A DNA stretch of 57,455 bases from Acidimicrobiia bacterium (GTDB taxonomy: Bacteria > Actinomycetota > Acidimicrobiia > Acidimicrobiales > Poriferisodalaceae). Shown here in pieces: positions 52,771-57,455 of this stretch. How positions within the stretch are numbered: position 1 is the first letter of the stretch; each line of letters starts with the position of its first letter. The notes beneath the pieces are model-generated. The model saw nothing but the letters and a program-made list of their open reading frames with translations. It had not been told where the DNA came from and made no database searches. A program made the position numbers and the translations under genes. The stretch lies in the NCBI GenBank assembly GCA_022820925.1, contig JAJEEO010000004.1, positions 1-57,455 of the forward strand. The letters are read 5' to 3'.

Positions 52771-53717
52771 GCGAATCGACCGATTCGACCCCCTCGGGCG
52801 CCGCGGCAGCCGACGGTGCCGCACAGATTCTCGATCAGCGCTACCGGCCCTACGACGGTTCCCGGCACGGTCTTGCCGGCGCCATGCGTGCGGTGATTGT
52901 CTCGTCGATGCGGTTCACGCTCGGGTTGGGGCGCCCGGCCCGCCACAAGTTCCTGCCGTGGCTGGCAGTGGTAGTCGCCTTGGTGCCCGCAATCGTGTTC
53001 GTGGGGATCGCGACGGTGCTCGACATCGACCTGATCAGCGAGAACATCCTGCCCGAGTACCACGAGTACTACGGCTGCATCCAAGCGGCGCTGTTCTTCT
53101 TCTGCGGGATCGTGGTGCCCGAGATCCTGGTGGCCGATCGCCGCAACGGGATGCTGCCGCTGTACCTGTCGACGCCGTTGCGGCTGTGGAGCTACCTGGC
53201 CTCAAAGGCTGCAGCGGTGACCGTGACACTGGCGGTCATCACCATGGGGCCGCTGCTGTTCCTGCTCGTCGCCTACACCGTGGAGGGATCGGGACCGGCC
53301 GGGATCGGCGACTGGCTGACGGTGCTGGTTCGCATCCTGGGGTCTGGCATCGCCATCGCCGCCACGATGACCGCGGCCAGCCTGGCCATTTCCAGCCTGA
53401 CCGACCGCCGGGCCTTCGCCGTCATCGGCGTCATCCTGCTGCTGCTCGGCAGCTCTCTCGTCACGAGTTCGCTGGTGGAGACTGCCGAGCTGGATTCTCG
53501 CCTGTACGCGTTCAACCTCTTCGAAATCGGCGCCGCGCTCAAGGACCGCATCTACGGCATCGGTCCGCCGCTGCAGTTCCCCGATGGCGACGGCGCGCCG
53601 GGGCGACGATTGAGCGAGCTGGCGACATGGTTCGTGCTGAGCGCCAACGCCGCGTGGGTGCTGGCGGGAGGCGCGGTGGTCTGGTGGCGCTACCGGCGCA
53701 TCGAGGCGACGCAGTGA
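52767..53717 (+). CDS. ABC-2 type permease (first)
   Basis: 316 residues. A soluble N-terminal 50 residues include QRYRPYDGSRHG, a motif seen in ABC-2 permeases of this type. About six membrane helices follow (FLPWLAVVVALVPAIVFVGI, CIQAALFFFCGIVVPEIL, AAAVTVTLAVITMGPLLFLL, AFAVIGVILLLLGSSLVTSS). Overlaps the ATPase genes at both ends (ATGA at the start, GTGA at the end). Substrate unknown. Confidence 0.88.
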   Translation: MSESTDSTPSGAAAADGAAQILDQRYRPYDGSRHGLAGAMRAVIVSSMRFTLGLGRPARHKFLPWLAVVVALVPAIVFVGIATVLDIDLISENILPEYHEYYGCIQAALFFFCGIVVPEILVADRRNGMLPLYLSTPLRLWSYLASKAAAVTVTLAVITMGPLLFLLVAYTVEGSGPAGIGDWLTVLVRILGSGIAIAATMTAASLAISSLTDRRAFAVIGVILLLLGSSLVTSSLVETAELDSRLYAFNLFEIGAALKDRIYGIGPPLQFPDGDGAPGRRLSELATWFVLSANAAWVLAGGAVVWWRYRRIEATQ

Positions 53718-54751
53718 GCCCTCGCCCCCGCCCGATGCCGGCCCCGGAGCCCCCGGCCGGCTCGACAGCGGTCGGCGGGAAATACTCGAGCGAGCTGGCA
53801 GGCGAGGCGAACGGGGCGGGGGCACCCGATCTGCCCGCCGGCATGGTCGAAGTGCACAGCGTCTCGAAGATCTTCGGGGACGTGGTGGCGGTGTCGGATG
53901 TGACCTTCGCGGTGCGTTCGGGCGTCACTGCACTGCTCGGACCCAACGGCGCCGGCAAGTCGACGCTGTTCCGCATGATGTGCGGGTTGACGTCGCCCTC
54001 CCGCGGATCGGTGCGCGTCCTGGGTGCAGACGCACGCCTGGACCGCGACGTGCGAGGCCGGATCGGGTTGTCGCCGCAGCAGGACGCCCTGTTCGACCGG
54101 CTTGATGCGCTCGATTTCGTGCACATCGCGGCCGAGACACATGGCGTCGCCGACCCCGTCGACGCTGCACGCTGGGCGCTGGAGCTCGTCGAACTGAATC
54201 CGGACGATCCGCGTCCGGTCTCGGGGTATTCGAAGGGCATGCGGCAGCGCACCAAGCTGGCCGCCGCGCTTGTGCACGACCCTGACGTGCTCATCCTGGA
54301 CGAGCCGCTGAACGGCCTCGATCCCCTCCAGCGGCGCCGCATGATCGACGTGCTTGAAGATCTGGGCGCGCAGGGCCGTTGCGTGCTCGTGTCTTCCCAT
54401 GTGCTCGAAGAGGTTGCCCTGCTGGGGTCACGCATCCTGGTGATCGCCCAGGGCCGGCTGGTGGCAAGCGGCGATTACCGCGAGCTGCGCGAGCTGATGG
54501 ACGACCGTCCTCATCAGGTCAGCGTCGAAGCCGACAAGCCCCGAAACCTGGCCGCGGCGCTGGTGGAGTCGGGCACCGCCGTCGCAGTCCGTGTCGAGGG
54601 GAGCGCCGTCATCGCCGACACGCTGGACGTGGATCGGCTCGGCCGCGAGATCGCGCCCCTGGCCCGCCGTCTCGACGCACGCCTGCGCACCGTGCTGCCG
54701 CTCGATGACGACCTCGAGTCGGTGTTCCGCTACCTGGTGGAACGGCGATGA
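53714..54751 (+). CDS. ABC transporter ATPase (second)
   Basis: 345 residues from GTG 53714, overlapping the upstream stop (GTGA); the much longer open frame from 51986 is a shadow of the preceding genes. A 45-residue Pro/Gly-rich N-terminal extension precedes the ATPase domain. Walker A GPNGAGKST, signature YSKGMRQRTKLAAAL, Walker B VLILDEPLNGLDP, H-loop VSSHVLEEV. The C-terminal domain ends LDDDLESVFRYLVERR. Confidence 0.9.
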   Translation: MSPRPRPMPAPEPPAGSTAVGGKYSSELAGEANGAGAPDLPAGMVEVHSVSKIFGDVVAVSDVTFAVRSGVTALLGPNGAGKSTLFRMMCGLTSPSRGSVRVLGADARLDRDVRGRIGLSPQQDALFDRLDALDFVHIAAETHGVADPVDAARWALELVELNPDDPRPVSGYSKGMRQRTKLAAALVHDPDVLILDEPLNGLDPLQRRRMIDVLEDLGAQGRCVLVSSHVLEEVALLGSRILVIAQGRLVASGDYRELRELMDDRPHQVSVEADKPRNLAAALVESGTAVAVRVEGSAVIADTLDVDRLGREIAPLARRLDARLRTVLPLDDDLESVFRYLVERR

Positions 54752-55548
54752 GCACCCCGGCGGCCGCTGCAGCCTCAACGGCCGTGCGACGGCGCGTCGG
54801 CGCTGTGCGTGCGACGGTGCTCTGCTACCGGGTCCTGATCCGCCAGATCGTCTCGATGGGTCGCATCGCAGCGCTCGGCGCCCTGGGGACGACCATGATC
54901 GTCGTCGGCTGGGTGGTGGGCAGCTCGTCAAGCCGCAACGGCAGCAGCACAGCAGGGATGATCTTCGACGGCGCGAGCTACGCCGACGGATTCGGCCTGA
55001 TCGTGATCGTGCCCATCGTGTCGCTGGTATTCGCTGCGGCCTCGCTGGGCGATGCACGCGACGACGGCACGCTGGTGTACCTGTGGCTGCGTCCGATGGG
55101 TCGTGCCCCGCTCGCGGCTGCGGCTGCGTTGGCGTCGGTCACGGTGTCGCTGCCGCTGTGCGTCGTGCCCACGGTGCTGGGCGGCTGGCTAGCCACCGAC
55201 TTCGTCGCCGGTTCGGGCCGGGTCGCGCTCGGATCGCTGGCCGCCGCGGCGCTGGGAACGATCGCGTACTCATGCCTGTTCGTGCTGGTGGGCCTGCTGT
55301 TCCGCAAGGCCGTGCTGTGGGGGATCGCCTACATCCTGCTGTGGGAGGGTTTGGCGGTGGGTTTGGGCGACTTTGCCGAGCGGCTGTCGCTGCGCGGCTA
55401 TGCCCGCACGTTGCTCGCCCGCATCGCTGACGTCGACCTGGGCTTCGCGACGTACCGGCTCGTCACCGCCGTCATCGTGCTGGCATGCGTGTCGGCGGTC
55501 AGCCTGGCGCTCGCCACCGTGCGACTCCGCCACATCGACGTGGACTGA
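54748..55548 (+). CDS. ABC-2 type permease (second)
   Basis: 266 residues, ATGA overlap with the second ATPase. Six hydrophobic segments, including IAALGALGTTMIVVGWVVGS, GLIVIVPIVSLVFAAASLGD (followed by DARDDGTLVYL, an ABC-2 cytoplasmic motif), SVTVSLPLCVVPTVLGGWLA and AYSCLFVLVGLLF-type helices. Last gene of the four-gene unit. Confidence 0.87.
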   Translation: MSTPAAAAASTAVRRRVGAVRATVLCYRVLIRQIVSMGRIAALGALGTTMIVVGWVVGSSSSRNGSSTAGMIFDGASYADGFGLIVIVPIVSLVFAAASLGDARDDGTLVYLWLRPMGRAPLAAAAALASVTVSLPLCVVPTVLGGWLATDFVAGSGRVALGSLAAAALGTIAYSCLFVLVGLLFRKAVLWGIAYILLWEGLAVGLGDFAERLSLRGYARTLLARIADVDLGFATYRLVTAVIVLACVSAVSLALATVRLRHIDVD

Positions 55549-55590
55549 CCCGACACTGAGTTCTCTTGTGCCGGGAGTACCCGACACAAT

Positions 55591-56595
55591 GTGCGGGTGC
55601 GCTTGGTGATACAGATCCCCTGCCTCAACGAGGCAGACACCCTGGGACAGACCCTGAGCGAGCTGCCACGGCAGGTGGAGGGCTTCAGCGAGGTGCTGTG
55701 GCTGGTGATCGACGACGGCTCCACCGACGGCACGGTGGACGTGGCGTGGACGCATGGTGCTGACGCAGTGGTGAGCCTCACGCAGAACAAGGGGCTCGCC
55801 GTGGCGTTCGCCAGCGGTGTCGACGCGGCCCTGCGCATGGGTGCCGATGTCATCGTCAACACTGACGGCGACAACCAGTACAACGCTGGCGATATCAGCC
55901 GCCTGGTCGAGCCGATCGTGGCCGGCCGAGCCGATCTGGTGATCGGCTCGCGCGACATCCGTAACCACCCCGAGTTCTCGCCGCTCAAGAAACGCCTGCA
56001 GCGCCTCGGCTCGTGGACCGTGCGACAGGCCTCGGGCACCGATGTCGCCGATGTCACCTCGGGATTCCGTGCCTACAGCCGGGAAGCCGCGCTGGCGGCC
56101 AACGTCGTCTCGCGCTTCACCTACACGCTCGAGACGGTGATCCAGGCGGGCAAGTCAGACCTTGCGGTCACCGATGTCGAGGTGCGGGTGAATGCCACCA
56201 CCAGGCCGTCGCGCTTGTTCAAGTCCAAGCGCCAGTACGTGCGCAGGGCGGCCGGAACGATCGCCCGTGTCTATGCCATGCACGAGCCTCTGCGGGTCTT
56301 CGCGGTGCCTGCGGCACTGTTCGCTGCGGTCGGGCTGTTCCTGTTCGGCCGCTTCGGCTGGTTCTGGGTGACGTCGGGCGGCTCAGGTCACGTGCAGTCG
56401 CTCATCATCGGTGCGGTCGCGCTGCTCGTGGCCATGCAACTCGTGATGCTCGGCGTGCTCGCCGACCTGCTGCGCGCCAACCGGGTCATCGCCGAACGAA
56501 CGCTTCGCCGCGTCCGAGCCATCGAGCTCGATGTCGGCACGCTCAAGACACGAGCAGCCGCGGAAGACCCCCAGTCGCTCGAAGCGGACCTCTAG
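55591..56595 (+). CDS. Family 2 glycosyltransferase, dolichol-phosphate-mannose-synthase-like, with membrane tail
   Basis: 334 residues from GTG 55591 (a GTG at 55597 is also possible, with CACAAT 6 nt upstream of it). GT-A fold: IQIPCLNEADTL, VIDDGSTDGT, NTDGDNQY (DXD motif), ADLVIGSRDIR, SGFRAYSREAAL. Two membrane helices near residues 235-260 and 265-290 anchor it (VFAVPAALFAAVGLFLFGRF, LIIGAVALLVAMQLVMLGVL). Such enzymes transfer a sugar from a nucleotide donor to a polyprenyl phosphate or lipid. It overlaps the convergent carboxylase gene by 4 bp. Confidence 0.88.
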   Translation: MRVRLVIQIPCLNEADTLGQTLSELPRQVEGFSEVLWLVIDDGSTDGTVDVAWTHGADAVVSLTQNKGLAVAFASGVDAALRMGADVIVNTDGDNQYNAGDISRLVEPIVAGRADLVIGSRDIRNHPEFSPLKKRLQRLGSWTVRQASGTDVADVTSGFRAYSREAALAANVVSRFTYTLETVIQAGKSDLAVTDVEVRVNATTRPSRLFKSKRQYVRRAAGTIARVYAMHEPLRVFAVPAALFAAVGLFLFGRFGWFWVTSGGSGHVQSLIIGAVALLVAMQLVMLGVLADLLRANRVIAERTLRRVRAIELDVGTLKTRAAAEDPQSLEADL

Positions 56596-57455
56596 GAGAT
56601 AACGACCACCACGTCGCCGGCGCCGACGGTGTCACCGGGCGCCACCTTGACCTCGGTGACGGTCCCCGAGCGGTCGGCGTTGATGCTGTTCTCCATTTTC
56701 ATGGCCTCGAGCACCACCACGCCCTCGCCGGTGGTGACCTCCTGGCCGACTTCCACGAGGATCTTCACGATCGTGCCCTGCATGGGCACCGTCACCTGGC
56801 CCGTGCCGGCACCCGCTGATGCGGCGCCGGCTGAGCGCCGCGGCCGCGTCGCCGTCGCCGTCGCCGCCGAGTTCGCGCCAGGCGCCGACTCGGGCACCCA
56901 CGCGCTCACTGAGTACCGCTTGCCGTCCACCTCCACGACGACATCGCGTCGGACGCGCGGTCCGGCCTCGCCGTCGAGCGAGGCATCCGGTGCCGCGTCG
57001 GCCTTGCCGCTCACTCCGCTCAGATCGAGTCGCTCTTCGACCCACTTCGTGCTGTGGGTACCGGCCTGGAAGTCCTCCGAGGCCATGATCGCTGCGTGCG
57101 CGGCAGCCGTCGTCGCGACGCCGCCGACCTCGAGCTCGCCGAGCGCGCGCTGCATGCGGGCGATCGCGGTCGGACGGTCTGAGCCCCACACCACGAGCTT
57201 GCCGATGAGGTTGTCGTAGAACTGGCTGACGGTGTCGCCGGCCTCGTACCCGCCGTCCCAGCGGATGCCGAAACCGTCGGGCACCCGCAGTGCGCTCAGC
57301 TCTCCGGGCGAGGGCAGGAACCGCCCACCGGCGGGATCCTCGGCGTTGATGCGTGCCTCGATGGCGTGGCCGACCGACGCGATGTCTGCCTGGCTGAACG
57401 ACAGCGGCTCACCCGCCGCCACCCGGATCTGCTCGCGCACCAGGTCGATCCCGGT
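56592..57455 (-). CDS. Acetyl/propionyl-CoA carboxylase alpha chain, C-terminal part (biotin carboxylase end and biotin carrier)
   Basis: 287 codons without a stop up to the window edge; the N-terminal part of the gene lies beyond. GHAIEARINAEDP and PDGFGIRWDGG belong to the end of the biotin carboxylase domain. YDNLIGKLVVWGSDRPTAIA is also standard. The last 75 residues are the biotinyl domain with the modified Lys in VLEAMKMENSI. A Ser/Ala-rich linker lies between. The protein carboxylates biotin and hands CO2 to a carboxyltransferase beta chain; the substrate depends on that chain, which is not in the window. Confidence 0.93.
   Translation of the reverse strand, partial: TGIDLVREQIRVAAGEPLSFSQADIASVGHAIEARINAEDPAGGRFLPSPGELSALRVPDGFGIRWDGGYEAGDTVSQFYDNLIGKLVVWGSDRPTAIARMQRALGELEVGGVATTAAAHAAIMASEDFQAGTHSTKWVEERLDLSGVSGKADAAPDASLDGEAGPRVRRDVVVEVDGKRYSVSAWVPESAPGANSAATATATRPRRSAGAASAGAGTGQVTVPMQGTIVKILVEVGQEVTTGEGVVVLEAMKMENSINADRSGTVTEVKVAPGDTVGAGDVVVVIS

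Noticed and set aside
51986..54751. 921-residue version of the second ABC ATPase
   Set aside because: The first part is the wrong-frame shadow of the preceding ATPase and permease genes. GTG 53714 overlaps the upstream stop and starts the real product.

Overview
High-GC bacterial DNA that reads as an actinobacterium, most likely class Acidimicrobiia (inference). The grounds are strong G/C bias at third codon positions, many GTG starts, 4-bp ATGA/GTGA gene overlaps, a SUF rather than ISC iron-sulfur system with a Rieske protein in the operon, a homodimeric AceE, and a recurring TANNNT box only 6-7 nt upstream of start codons, which suggests many leaderless mRNAs. No phage, IS element, CRISPR array, rRNA or tRNA was recognised.

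Layout. (1) 1-15134, minus strand: an array of secreted cell-wall-binding-repeat-2 (CWB2) plus beta-propeller-like proteins. Two paralogue classes alternate (A at 15134, B at 11999, A at 7524, B at 4032, A at 522 running off the window). A pair of related small secreted/lipoproteins sits between the two A-B units, and a VapBC-type toxin-antitoxin pair sits before the last class A gene. (2) 15249-22830, plus strand: sufB (interrupted by a 409-residue intein with LAGLIDADG endonuclease motifs), two malyl-CoA lyase/CitE-type genes, a 4-Cys small protein, sufD, a Rieske ferredoxin and sufC. (3) 22944-29136: pterin carbinolamine dehydratase, a Nudix hydrolase, a flavin monooxygenase-like gene, then a second SUF unit on the minus strand (second sufC, sufS, sufU) and an M20 peptidase. 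(4) 29298-38772: amidase, a two-gene ABC exporter, metallo-beta-lactamase-fold hydrolase, membrane-anchored sulfite-oxidase-like protein, acyl-CoA dehydrogenase, small hypotheticals, alpha/beta hydrolase and a MaoC hydratase. (5) 38801-48497: pyruvate dehydrogenase E1 (aceE), an RNase HI-SLOG fusion, an SRPBCC protein, a thioredoxin-fold lipoprotein whose first catalytic Cys codon is TGA, a 29-residue membrane protein, then lpd, the E2 acyltransferase and a LipB-LipA fusion. (6) 48530-57455: membrane protein, enoyl-CoA hydratase, HpaB-family gene, a four-gene ABC-2 transporter, a family 2 glycosyltransferase and the C-terminal part of a biotin-dependent carboxylase alpha chain.

How the genes fit. 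The two SUF units together encode the scaffold (SufBCD), sulfur donor (SufS) and sulfur transfer protein (SufU). These would supply clusters to the nearby lipoyl synthase and Rieske protein. AceE, E2, Lpd and LipB-LipA form a near-complete 2-oxoacid dehydrogenase and lipoylation module.

The observation most worth testing is the putative selenocysteine-containing thioredoxin-like lipoprotein (43099-43710). It has a UPAC active site and, just downstream of the UGA, a stem-loop with a GGUC apical loop and a bulged nucleotide, like a bacterial SECIS. The alternating CWB2-propeller array and the SufB intein are the next strongest.
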